Positions 1-6,214 are shown, counted from the first letter of the stretch. The stretch is 8,608 nt of DNA from Propionibacteriales bacterium (GCA_017882655.1 JADGPB010000080.1:1-8608), one strand, 5' to 3'. Notes: generated by a model not told the origin, from the letters alone. Translations and numbers: made by a program.

Positions 1-88
1 CGAGGGGTACAGGTGCTCTCGCCGAGGGGTACAGGTGCTCTCGCCGAGGGGTACAGGTGCTCTCGCCGAGGGGTACAGGTGCTCTCGG
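1..88. repeat. Four direct copies of a 22-bp hairpin-forming unit
   Basis: Copies lie at 1-22, 23-44, 45-66 and 67-88. The first three are identical and the fourth differs only in its last base. The array begins at the window edge, so more copies may lie upstream. Each unit starts CGAGGGG and ends GCTCTCG, so its ends can pair as a short hairpin. There are no unique spacers, so it is not CRISPR. It begins 5 bp beyond the stop of the minus-strand gene ending at 94 and would form that gene's 3' untranslated region. On the minus strand the unit begins GCGAGAG and resembles each half of the palindrome at 4948-4993. Confidence 0.95.
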
Positions 89-90
89 CG
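64..90 (-). terminator. Possible stem-loop terminator of the 94-645 gene
   Basis: On the minus strand the first transcribed repeat copy forms CGCCGAG (90-84) paired with CTCGGCG (70-64), a perfect 7-bp GC-rich stem with a 13-nt loop, starting 3 nt after the stop codon. The following copies can form shorter 5-bp versions. No U-tract follows, which is common for actinobacterial 3'-end hairpins. The terminator role is inferred from position and structure. Confidence 0.4.
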
Positions 91-93
91 ACG

Positions 94-645
94 TCAGGCG
101 AGGGCTGACCCGACCAGCCTGGAGACCTCGTCCAGCCAGATGGACCGCTGGGCCTCGCTGCTGCTCGTGACCGGTCCGTACATGCGGCGCGTGACCGACG
201 TCACCCCGCAGAAGCCGAACACGCCCGTCTCCCAGATCCGCTGCATGGGGTCGCCGAAGACGAGCTGCTCGCGCTCGGGCGGGGTGTCACCGGTGTTGAA
301 TACGAGGGCCCGGCACGTGAGCAGCCCGATCGGCGGCAAACCGATGGGTGCGTCGCGGTAGGCGACGCCTGGTACGAAGACACGGTCGATCCATCCCTTG
401 AGCATCGCCGGCGGCATGCTCCACCAGTTCGGGTGGCAGATGACGACGAGGTCGGCGGCCGCCAGCGCTGCACGGTGCTGCGCGACCAGAGCATCCCCGC
501 CGCGTACCGGCTCGAAGCCCTCCGCGTACAGGTCGTGGTGCGCGACCTCGACGCCTAGCTCTCGCAGCGTCTCCTCAGCCCGCTCCGCCATCGCGTGGCT
601 GAAGCTCCTCGGGCTCGGATGTCCGACGACCGACAATGCGAACAC
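94..645 (-). CDS. Flavodoxin-fold NAD(P)H:quinone oxidoreductase-like protein
   Basis: The 183-residue product matches the Flavodoxin_2 family (NQO1, MdaB, KefF-like), soluble FMN/FAD enzymes that pass two electrons from NAD(P)H to quinones or similar acceptors. The N-terminal strand and phosphate-binding loop read FALSVVGHPSPRSFSHAM (2-19). The family signature HPNWWSMPPAMLKGWIDRVF (71-90), followed by PGVAY, forms the wall of the flavin site and the dimer interface. The FNTGDTPP (116-123) and GFCGV (144-148) segments also fit the family. Length is normal. The start is GTG at 645, supported by a strong Shine-Dalgarno AGGAGA about 7 nt upstream; no other start has such a site. The gene diverges from vapBC, and its downstream flank is the 22-bp repeat array. 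The substrate cannot be read from sequence. Confidence 0.88.
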   Translation of the reverse strand: MFALSVVGHPSPRSFSHAMAERAEETLRELGVEVAHHDLYAEGFEPVRGGDALVAQHRAALAAADLVVICHPNWWSMPPAMLKGWIDRVFVPGVAYRDAPIGLPPIGLLTCRALVFNTGDTPPEREQLVFGDPMQRIWETGVFGFCGVTSVTRRMYGPVTSSSEAQRSIWLDEVSRLVGSALA

Positions 646-695
646 CAGTTCTCCTCTGCAACGTGACGCCCGACCGACTGTACCGACTGAGAGCC

Positions 696-730
696 CGCAT
701 CATGATGCGTGATAGTGAGCGTCATGATGC
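696..730 (+). promoter_or_regulatory. Twin palindromic operator of the vapBC operon
   Basis: Two nearly identical 12-bp palindromes sit just upstream of the vapB -10 box: GCATCATGATGC at 697-708 (extended by one C/G pair to 696-709) and GCGTCATGATGC at 719-730. Their centres are 22 bp apart, two helical turns, so two dimers could bind the same face of the DNA. Toxin-antitoxin operons with ribbon-helix-helix antitoxins are usually repressed by the antitoxin-toxin complex at such paired sites. That VapB is the binder here is an inference from position. The first site also lies in the upstream region of the divergent oxidoreductase gene. Confidence 0.75.
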
Positions 731-736
731 TAGGTT
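709..736 (+). promoter_or_regulatory. vapBC promoter, probably leaderless
   Basis: A -10 box TAGGTT (731-736) lies 7 nt before the vapB ATG at 744, placing transcription start at or next to the start codon. A weak -35-like GTGATA (709-714) sits 16 bp upstream. No Shine-Dalgarno precedes the ATG. The second operator palindrome (719-730) fills the spacer, so its occupancy would block polymerase. Confidence 0.55.
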
Positions 737-743
737 TGCCGGC

Positions 744-977
744 ATGCGTACGACAGTGAACCTCGACGCCGACATCGAAGCCGAGGTGGCCCGGCTTCAG
801 CGGGAGCAGGGGCTCGGTCTGTCGGAAGCGATCAACACCCTCGCCCGGCGTGGGGCGGCGAGGCCGAGAACCGACGTGGTCTTCACACCGGTGACCTTCG
901 ACATGGGACTCATGATCGACGTCGCGGACACCCAGCGGGCGCTCGAACTGCTCGACGACCTCGATGCCTCGCGATGA
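744..977 (+). CDS. vapB: VapB-type ribbon-helix-helix antitoxin
   Basis: This 77-residue protein is the likely antitoxin of the adjacent PIN toxin. Residues 1-15 (MRTTVNLDADIEAEV) form the DNA-contacting beta strand and first helix typical of ribbon-helix-helix antitoxins; GLSEAINTLARRG (25-37) is the second helix. The C-terminal part (about 45-77) is acidic near its end (ALELLDDLDAS) and would be the toxin-binding tail. The ATG at 744 was chosen because the RHH fold begins directly there and a -10 box lies 7 nt before it; the frame is open further upstream, but that extension crosses the operator and promoter. Its stop overlaps the vapC start by 4 bp (ATGA, 974-977), a standard translational coupling. 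It is probably autoregulated through the 696-730 operator. Confidence 0.85.
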   Translation: MRTTVNLDADIEAEVARLQREQGLGLSEAINTLARRGAARPRTDVVFTPVTFDMGLMIDVADTQRALELLDDLDASR

Positions 978-1399
978 TCCTCGACGTCAACATCCTCATC
1001 TACGCCGCAGACTCGGCGTCCCCGCATCACGAACGGGCGAGGGAGTGGCTCCGCACCGCCATGACCGGTGATCGGCGAGTCGGGATCCCGTGGCAGACGG
1101 TGGGTGGGTTCGTACGCATCGTCACCCATCCGCGCGCCATGCGACGGCCTCTGACCACGGCCGAGGCGTGGGCGGTCGTCGCCAGCTGGTTCGCCGTACC
1201 GGTCGTGTGGGTGCCCGCGGCGGGCGAGCGGACGGTACGAATCCTCGAGCGCCTCATGCTCGACCAGCATCTGACCTCGGCCATGACCACCGATGCACAG
1301 CTCGCGGCTCTCGCCGTCGAGCACGGTGTGGCGGTCGTCTCTGCCGACACGGACTTCGCGCGCTTCCCCGACCTGACCTGGATCAACCCGCTCGCGTAA
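974..1399 (+). CDS. vapC: VapC-type PIN-domain ribonuclease toxin
   Basis: The 141-residue product is a PIN-domain endoribonuclease, the toxin of a type II VapBC module; relatives cut specific tRNAs or rRNA in the cytoplasm and are held inactive by VapB. The start MILDVNILIYA carries the first metal-binding aspartate (D4) with N6. D107 (MTTDAQLAALA) is the next acidic residue, and D125 and D127 lie in VSADTDFARFP. The motif GGFVRIVTHPR (44-54) has Gly where many PIN proteins have a conserved Glu just before FVR. I recall the same Gly in some mycobacterial VapC toxins, so it is probably a subfamily trait and not an inactivating change. Length and ending (DLTWINPL) are normal. The ORF overlaps vapB by 4 bp and ends 5 bp before the stop of the convergent VWA gene. 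Confidence 0.88.
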   Translation: MILDVNILIYAADSASPHHERAREWLRTAMTGDRRVGIPWQTVGGFVRIVTHPRAMRRPLTTAEAWAVVASWFAVPVVWVPAAGERTVRILERLMLDQHLTSAMTTDAQLAALAVEHGVAVVSADTDFARFPDLTWINPLA

Positions 1400-1404
1400 A
1401 GCCG

Positions 1405-3396
1405 CTAGTCGTACCACTCCTCCGCGTGCCGGCGGGAGCGGAGGTAGGAGTCGACGACGGCCGCTCCCAGCTCGTCGAGGTCGGGCGCCACCACGCGTCC
1501 GCCCACCCGCTCCGCGAGAGTCCCCATGAACCGCGCCAGCCCCGGATCGTCGCCGAGCCGGAAGAACGTCACCTGCGTACCGCGCCGCGCGACGCGGTCC
1601 AGTGCGGTCACCGTGAGCCGCAGCGTCTCCTGGTCCGGCGGGTACGCGAACCACGAATGCCCCTCCGCCTGCAGGTGCGCGGTCGGCTCGCCGTCGGTGA
1701 CGACCAGCAGCACCGGCTGCATCGACGGGTGCTCGCGGAAGAACTTCTCGGCGAGCAGCAGCCCGTGGTGAAGGTTCGTGCCCTGCTCGCGTACGGCCGA
1801 CAGCCCCGTGAGCTCGTCGATGTCCATCGTCTGCGCGAAGAAGCCGAACGTCACCAGCTCCAGCCGGTCGCCGCGGTAGCGGGTCGAGACCAGGTGGTGC
1901 AGCGCCAGCGCCGTACGTTTCATCGGCACCCAGCGGCCCTCGGCCGCCATCGAGTACGACACGTCGACGAGCAACGCCACGGCCGACTGCGTACGCGCCT
2001 CGGTCTCGGTCACCTCGACGTCGCGCACGTCGATCCGCATCCCGGCGTTGGGGTCGCCGCCCTCGGTGACCGTCCGTCGCACCGCGTTCGTGACCGTGCG
2101 CGTCACGTCCCAGGGCTCCGTGTCGCCGAACTGCCACTCCCGGCTGGCGCCGGTCTGCTCGCCGGCGGCGCCCGCCAAACGCGTGTCCCGCGACCCCGTA
2201 CGTCCCGACAGCTGCTTCGCCGCATCGGCCAACAGCGACTTTCCCAGTCGCCGCATCGCCGCCGGCGACAGTCGCAACGACCCGTCGGGCGCCCGCCGCA
2301 GTAGCCCCGACGAGCGCATCTGCCTCTCCAGATCGGCCAGCATCCTTGCCGACGCGGCAGCATCGTCGCCCAGCTGCCGCGCCAAAGCATCCACGTCGAC
2401 GTCGTCGAGCCGCGCACCCCCGTACGCCTGCCCCAGCTGCTCCGCCAGCGACTCCAGCTCCGCGAGGTCCTGCAGCACGCCCGTACCGTCGCCGAGCCCC
2501 AGCCCCTCGTCGCCGCTGAACGACTCCTGCCCCGACCAGTCCTCACCCGGGCGCAGCGACTGCAGGTTCGCGTCGAGCTGGCTCAGCTGTGACATCAGCT
2601 CCGACGACCCGAAAGCCTGCGCGCTCAACTCCATGAGCTCGTCGCGCTGCTCCTGCGACATCGAGCGCATCATCCGCTGGGCCGCCGCCGCGCGCTCAGC
2701 GAGAGCGTCGATGAGCTCCTCGACGGTCTCGGGGTTCTCCGGGAAGAACTGCCCGTGCTTGGCCATGAAGTCCTTCATCATCTGCTCGGTGTCCTCACCC
2801 CGCCGATGCGCGTCGAGCAGCTGGTTCAGGTCCTGGAGCATCTCCGCGACCGCCTGGCGGTCCTCGTCGGTCGCGTTCTCGAGCGCGTCCTTCATGCCCG
2901 CGAACCGCTGATCCAGCAGCTCACGGCCGAGCAGGTCCTTGATCTTGTCGTACGACTCCTGCGCCTGCGACGACTGCCAGTCGTACGAGCTCAGCGAGTT
3001 CACCGCCGCCGCCGTCGAGCTCGGCAGGCTGTCGAGCGTCATCTCGCGCAGCGCCCGGTCGCCGTCGTCCATTCCTGCGTCCCGGGCGAGCTGCTTGCGT
3101 TCTTCGAGTACGGCCTCGTCGAGGAGCTTCTTGACCTCCTCGAGCGTCCCGTCGAGACGGTGATCGCGAAGCAGCTCCTGGCGCCTCCGGTGCACGTCGC
3201 GTGCCAGATCGTCGAGCCCGCGCTGCTCGCGGCCGCCGCGCCGCATGTACTCGCGGAGCGCACCTTCCGGCGAGTACCCAGCCATGACGTCGTCCGAGAC
3301 GGCCTTCAGCGCCTCGGCCAGGTCGACGGGCGGCGCGAGCGGGTCCGGCCCGCCCGCGAACCGTCCGTACCGCGACCTTCTCCGACGCCTATCCAT
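1405..3396 (-). CDS. VWA-domain protein partnered with an AAA+ ATPase
   Basis: The 663-residue protein has a C-terminal von Willebrand factor A domain (about 471-645) with an intact MIDAS metal site: DVSYS (D478, S480, S482), T540 in QGTNLHHG, and D568 in VVTDGEP. The N-terminal 460 residues are mostly helical, charged and Gln-rich, with a Gly/Asp/Ser-rich linker near 284-306. No signal peptide or membrane segment is seen, so it is probably cytoplasmic. It is the second gene of an operon: its ATG (3396) lies inside the last codons of the AAA+ gene, an 8-bp overlap implying translational coupling. Pairs of this design (MoxR/RavA-ViaA, BchI-BchD) act as a remodelling motor plus a metal-dependent adaptor. 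From memory the closest known pair is M. tuberculosis Rv0958-Rv0959, whose targets are not well defined. The molecular target is unknown to me. Confidence 0.87.
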   Translation of the reverse strand: MDRRRRRSRYGRFAGGPDPLAPPVDLAEALKAVSDDVMAGYSPEGALREYMRRGGREQRGLDDLARDVHRRRQELLRDHRLDGTLEEVKKLLDEAVLEERKQLARDAGMDDGDRALREMTLDSLPSSTAAAVNSLSSYDWQSSQAQESYDKIKDLLGRELLDQRFAGMKDALENATDEDRQAVAEMLQDLNQLLDAHRRGEDTEQMMKDFMAKHGQFFPENPETVEELIDALAERAAAAQRMMRSMSQEQRDELMELSAQAFGSSELMSQLSQLDANLQSLRPGEDWSGQESFSGDEGLGLGDGTGVLQDLAELESLAEQLGQAYGGARLDDVDVDALARQLGDDAAASARMLADLERQMRSSGLLRRAPDGSLRLSPAAMRRLGKSLLADAAKQLSGRTGSRDTRLAGAAGEQTGASREWQFGDTEPWDVTRTVTNAVRRTVTEGGDPNAGMRIDVRDVEVTETEARTQSAVALLVDVSYSMAAEGRWVPMKRTALALHHLVSTRYRGDRLELVTFGFFAQTMDIDELTGLSAVREQGTNLHHGLLLAEKFFREHPSMQPVLLVVTDGEPTAHLQAEGHSWFAYPPDQETLRLTVTALDRVARRGTQVTFFRLGDDPGLARFMGTLAERVGGRVVAPDLDELGAAVVDSYLRSRRHAEEWYD

Positions 3397-4768
3397 ACAG
3401 CGTCTCCCCGTCGCCGGAGTCCTTGGAGATCCGGCGCGCCAGGTAGAGGCCCTCCAGCGCCAGCTCGACAGCGCTCGCGCGCTGACCGGTCGTCGTGGCG
3501 CCGAAGCGCTCCGCCAGTGCGTCGTACGTCCCGTTCAGCCGGGGCAGCGAGTCGAAGAACTCAGCCGCGGTGATCTGCTCGCCGGTCGTCACGGTCACCG
3601 ACCCGTCGAGAGCCTCGACGAGCGGTCCGAGGTCGATGCCGCGGTAGAGCTCCCGCACGGTCTCGGCCGTCGCCATGCGCAGCAGGTGGTCGAGGATGTC
3701 GCGCTCGCGTCCCTCCTCGCCGGACTCGAACTCGATCTTGCCGCCCAGCACGTCGATGGCGCTCTCGAGGTCGACGACCCGCGCGACCGCCTCGTCCTCG
3801 CCGCGCACCGTCGCGCGGTGGCGGGCGGCAGCAGCGATCGTCTCGGCGCCGGCGATGGCGAAGCGTGCCGAGACGCCTGAGCGCTGGTTGACGGCCGGCG
3901 ACTCGCGGAGCTGTCGCGTGAAGCGGGCGAGGATCTCGAGCAGCGGTTCGGGCAGATCGGCGACGAGGTTGGCCTCCTGCGTGATCACGGCCACCTCGTC
4001 CTCGAGCTCCAGCGGGTAGTGCGTACGGATCTCCGCGCCGAAACGGTCCTTGAGTGGGGTGATGATGCGGCCGCGGTTCGTGTAGTCCTCGGGGTTGGCC
4101 GAGGCGACGACGAGTACGTCGAGGGGCAGCCTCACCACGTACCCGCGGATCTGGATGTCCCGCTCCTCCATCACGTTGAGCATCGCGACCTGGATCCGCT
4201 CGGCCAGGTCGGGAAGCTCGTTGATCGCGACGATGCCGCGGTGGCTACGGGGGATGAGGCCGAAATGGATCGTCTCGGGATCGCCGAGGCGACGTCCCTC
4301 GGCCACGCGCATCGGGTCGACGTCGCCGATGAGGTCGGCGACGGAGGTGTCGGGCGTAGCCAGCTTCTCCGAGTAGCGCTCGGAGCGGTGCCGCCAGACC
4401 ACCGGTAGCTCGTCGCCCAGCTCGATGGCGCGGCGGCGAGACTCGGCCGTGATCGGGTCGTACGGGTGCTCGTTGAGCTCGGATCCCGCGATGGACGGCG
4501 ACCACTCGTCGAGCAGCCCCGACAACGTACGAAGAAGGCGTGTCTTGCCCTGCCCGCGCTCGCCGAGCAGTACGACGTCGTGGCCAGCGATCAGCGCCCG
4601 CTCGAGCTGAGGAATGACTGTACGTTCGAAGCCGTGGATCCCCGGCCACGGGTCGCGACCCTCCGCGAGCATGGCGAGAAGGTTCTGCTGGATCTCCTGG
4701 CGAAGCGACTTCTGCTCATGCCCTGAGGCCCGAAGCTCGGCGACTGTACGGATGTTCGGCTGGCTCAC
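3389..4768 (-). CDS. Magnesium-chelatase/MoxR-like AAA+ ATPase
   Basis: A 459-residue AAA+ ATPase. Walker A is GERGQGKT (69-76). The Walker B strand is GIVAINEL (178-185), with Asn183 before the catalytic Glu184 where Asp is more usual. Sensor 1 is VVASANPED (220-228), the likely arginine finger R242 sits in LKDRFG, and a sensor-2-like Arg lies in GVSARFAIAG (near 302). The insert ending FGLIPRSHRG (169-178) and the pre-sensor segment MLNVMEERDIQIRG are characteristic of the helix-2-insert clade with BchI/ChlI and MoxR. Databases often misname this family as sigma-54-interacting or as Mg-chelatase; no sigma-54 GAFTGA loop is present and no tetrapyrrole genes are nearby. The start is GTG at 4768, with a TAGCGT -10 box 6 nt upstream and no good Shine-Dalgarno, so the mRNA is probably leaderless. 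It would power the VWA partner downstream. Confidence 0.87.
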   Translation of the reverse strand: MSQPNIRTVAELRASGHEQKSLRQEIQQNLLAMLAEGRDPWPGIHGFERTVIPQLERALIAGHDVVLLGERGQGKTRLLRTLSGLLDEWSPSIAGSELNEHPYDPITAESRRRAIELGDELPVVWRHRSERYSEKLATPDTSVADLIGDVDPMRVAEGRRLGDPETIHFGLIPRSHRGIVAINELPDLAERIQVAMLNVMEERDIQIRGYVVRLPLDVLVVASANPEDYTNRGRIITPLKDRFGAEIRTHYPLELEDEVAVITQEANLVADLPEPLLEILARFTRQLRESPAVNQRSGVSARFAIAGAETIAAAARHRATVRGEDEAVARVVDLESAIDVLGGKIEFESGEEGRERDILDHLLRMATAETVRELYRGIDLGPLVEALDGSVTVTTGEQITAAEFFDSLPRLNGTYDALAERFGATTTGQRASAVELALEGLYLARRISKDSGDGETLYG

Positions 4769-4774
4769 GTCGCA

Positions 4775-4780
4775 ACGCTA
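4775..4780 (-). promoter_or_regulatory. -10 box of the AAA+/VWA operon
   Basis: On the minus strand TAGCGT (4780-4775) is followed by 6 nt and then the GTG start at 4768. The only GGAG upstream is 13 nt from the start, too far to act as a normal ribosome site. This points to a leaderless transcript. No convincing -35 was found. Confidence 0.45.
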
Positions 4781-4839
4781 ACTCCGAGCACCAAGCACGG
4801 ATCCGCGTCTCATGGGCTCGTGAACTCCGGCCGGGTCGC

Positions 4840-4929
4840 CGGTTCATCATGTTAACCAGGCGAACCGTATGTTCTCATGGCCAATTGGCCATGAGAACAT
4901 GCGAGACACCTGGTTAACATGATGAACCG
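4840..4929. repeat. 90-bp nested palindrome in the pyrE-AAA+ gap
   Basis: Two inverted repeats share one centre (4884/4885). The outer arms (4840-4860 and 4909-4929) are perfectly complementary over 21 bp. The inner 4869-4900 is a loopless perfect palindrome of 32 bp whose core is GGCCAATTGGCC. The 8-nt segments between them (4861-4868, 4901-4908) pair only partly. It is AT-richer than the surroundings and contains no ORF. It lies between pyrE's 3' end and the AAA+ promoter. Possible roles are a 3'-end hairpin, a protein-binding site or a small mobile palindromic element; sequence alone does not decide. Confidence 0.93.
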
Positions 4930-4947
4930 AGCACGTCCGAAAGGTCG

Positions 4948-4993
4948 GCGAGAGTACTTATCTCCTCTCGCGAGAGGAGATAAGTACTCTCGC
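4948..4993 (-). terminator. 46-bp perfect palindrome after pyrE, likely 3'-end hairpin
   Basis: The arms 4948-4970 and 4971-4993 are exactly complementary over 23 bp with no spacer. It starts 26 nt past the pyrE stop codon in the direction of transcription, so it is a good candidate for the pyrE terminator or an mRNA 3'-end protector. There is no U-tract. Each arm is itself bounded by CGAGAG and CTCTCG and resembles the 22-bp repeat unit at 1-88, so the palindrome looks like two units joined head to head. Presence of the palindrome is certain; the terminator role is inferred. Confidence 0.6.
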
Positions 4994-5019
4994 GGAGGTG
5001 TACGGGGTCTCTTGCCGGG

Positions 5020-5661
5020 TCAGGCTCCGTACTGCTCGCGGTAGGCGCGCATGGCCGGGAGGTAGCTGGCGAAGCGCTCGTCACCCTCGACGTACGTCAC
5101 CACGTCGTCCAACGTCACGATGGCGCGTACCTCGACGGCGTGGTCGGCGCGTACCTGGCCGATCGCGGACATCTCGCCGGTGCCACGCTCCTGACGGTCG
5201 ATCGCGACGATCACGCCCGCCAGCTCAGCACCGGCCTCGTGAATGAGGTCGATGACTTCGCGGATCGCGGTACCGGCCGTGATCACGTCGTCGATGACCA
5301 GCACCCGGCCGGACATCTCGGCGCCGACGAACAGGCCGCCTTCGCCATGGTCCTTGGCTTCCTTGCGGTTGAACGCCCACGGGACGTCGCGGTCGAAGTG
5401 CTCGGCGAGCTGCACCGTGGTGGCCGCGGCGAGGGGGATGCCCTTGTACGCCGGGCCAAGCAGCACGTCGAAGTCGAGATCCCAGGAGTCGATCGCTGCC
5501 GCGTACGCCCGTCCGAGTCCCGCCAGCTTCACGCCGGTGTTGAACTTGCCGGCGTTGAAGAAGTAGGGCGAGGTACGGCCGGACTTGAGCGTGAACTCGC
5601 CGAACTGCAGCACCTGGTGGGCGAGGGCGAACGCGATGAAGTCACGCTGGTAGTCCTGCAT
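5020..5661 (-). CDS. pyrE: Orotate phosphoribosyltransferase, proteobacterial type
   Basis: PyrE converts orotate and PRPP to orotidine 5'-phosphate, the fifth step of de novo UMP synthesis, in the cytosol as a dimer. The 213-residue product has the length I recall for E. coli PyrE and appears to align without gaps. K26 lies in FTLKSGRTSPYFFNAG (23-38). The catalytic flexible loop is FNRKEAKDHGEGG (97-109) with R99, K100, K103 and H105. The PRPP motif VLVIDDVITAGTAI spans 120-133. The N-terminal YQRDFIAFAL and C-terminal AYREQYG also look like Pseudomonas/E. coli PyrE. The shorter actinobacterial PyrE family I know lacks these segments, which suggests transfer. The ATG at 5661 is chosen because the family begins here; upstream codons in the same frame are not PyrE-like. 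A TAGGCT box 7 nt before the ATG and the lack of a Shine-Dalgarno suggest a leaderless mRNA. GC content looks like that of its neighbours. Confidence 0.96.
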   Translation of the reverse strand: MQDYQRDFIAFALAHQVLQFGEFTLKSGRTSPYFFNAGKFNTGVKLAGLGRAYAAAIDSWDLDFDVLLGPAYKGIPLAAATTVQLAEHFDRDVPWAFNRKEAKDHGEGGLFVGAEMSGRVLVIDDVITAGTAIREVIDLIHEAGAELAGVIVAIDRQERGTGEMSAIGQVRADHAVEVRAIVTLDDVVTYVEGDERFASYLPAMRAYREQYGA

Positions 5662-5668
5662 GCCCGAC

Positions 5669-5674
5669 AGCCTA
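5669..5674 (-). promoter_or_regulatory. -10 box of pyrE
   Basis: On the minus strand TAGGCT (5674-5669) is followed by 7 nt and the ATG at 5661. No purine-rich ribosome site precedes the ATG. The box lies in the 49-bp gap after the DUF4188 gene, so pyrE probably has its own promoter and is not dependent on read-through. No clear -35 was seen. Confidence 0.45.
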
Positions 5675-5710
5675 AGGCGGCCGGGCCACAGGACGTACCG
5701 ACGTTCGCGA

Positions 5711-6214
5711 TCAGCTCGCGGCGTTCTCCGTACGAGCCATCGCCTGCCCGCTGAGGCGTTCACGAGCCATGTTCGTACCGCGGCCGATCTTGACGTGCGA
5801 GGTCGCCTTGGCAAGGCCGAACACCGGCATCGAGGAGTAGATGGCCTCGGAGTGACCGGCCGGGACCACGTACGTCTCGTGCCAGACACCGACCGCGTCG
5901 CTCTTGGCCACGTCGCGCATGAACTTGCGCCACGGCTCGAGGTGCGGCGACTCACGGTCGGCCGCGAAGGCTTGCAGGCTCTGCGGGTCGCGCCAGTAGC
6001 TCACCATCATCGTGGTGCGGCCGAACCAGTTCATCGCGTGCAGCATCCCAGCTTCAGGGTGCTTCGCCAGGTGGATCTGCATGGTCGTCATGTTCTTGAT
6101 GATGGGCAGCCAGCGGTCGACGCGATGGAGCTTGTTGATGCGCATGCCGATGAGGAACACCGTCACGTCGGTGTCGGAAGGGGCCGTGAAGCGACCGGGG
6201 ATCACCTGTGCCAT
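5711..6214 (-). CDS. DUF4188 (monooxygenase-like ferredoxin-fold) protein
   Basis: A 167-residue soluble protein that I recognise as DUF4188. The family pattern is clear: PGRFTA (6-11), VTVFLIGMRINKLHRVDRWLP (18-38), HPEAGMLHAMNWFGRTTMMVSYWRD (52-76), HLEPWRKFMRDV (91-102) and VGVWHETYVVPAGHSEAIYSSMPVFGLAKA (109-138). The fold is expected to be a dimeric alpha-beta barrel like antibiotic-biosynthesis monooxygenases. No reaction is established for the family as far as I know; the conserved His, Trp and Tyr residues suggest a small hydrophobic or haem ligand, which is only a guess. The start ATG at 6214 has a GAAAGG Shine-Dalgarno 6 nt upstream. It diverges from a TetR regulator across a 103-bp gap with a palindrome over its -10 region, so it is probably that regulator's target. 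Confidence 0.82.
   Translation of the reverse strand: MAQVIPGRFTAPSDTDVTVFLIGMRINKLHRVDRWLPIIKNMTTMQIHLAKHPEAGMLHAMNWFGRTTMMVSYWRDPQSLQAFAADRESPHLEPWRKFMRDVAKSDAVGVWHETYVVPAGHSEAIYSSMPVFGLAKATSHVKIGRGTNMARERLSGQAMARTENAAS

Noticed and set aside
1..88. CRISPR array
   Set aside because: The 22-bp units are contiguous with no unique spacers, and no cas gene is present.
797..2137. Long minus-strand open frame of 446 codons across vapBC and the VWA gene end
   Set aside because: The translation is Arg/Gly/Ala-rich without domain features and lies antisense to vapB/vapC and in another frame of the VWA gene; it is a high-GC shadow.
1090..2304. Long plus-strand open frame of 404 codons
   Set aside because: It overlaps vapC out of frame and is antisense to the VWA gene, with low-complexity Arg/His-rich translation and no recognisable domain.
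2755..3573. Plus-strand open frame of 272 codons
   Set aside because: It is antisense to the junction of the AAA+ and VWA genes, both of which have clear motifs.
94..5019. tRNA, rRNA or insertion sequence in the gaps
   Set aside because: I looked in all gaps; no tRNA cloverleaf, transposase fragment or target-site duplication was seen, and the palindromes carry no ORF.
5662..5955. N-terminal extension of PyrE to an upstream start
   Set aside because: PyrE homology starts exactly at the ATG at 5661; the extension is Arg/Ser-rich, unlike the family, and overlaps the DUF4188 gene.
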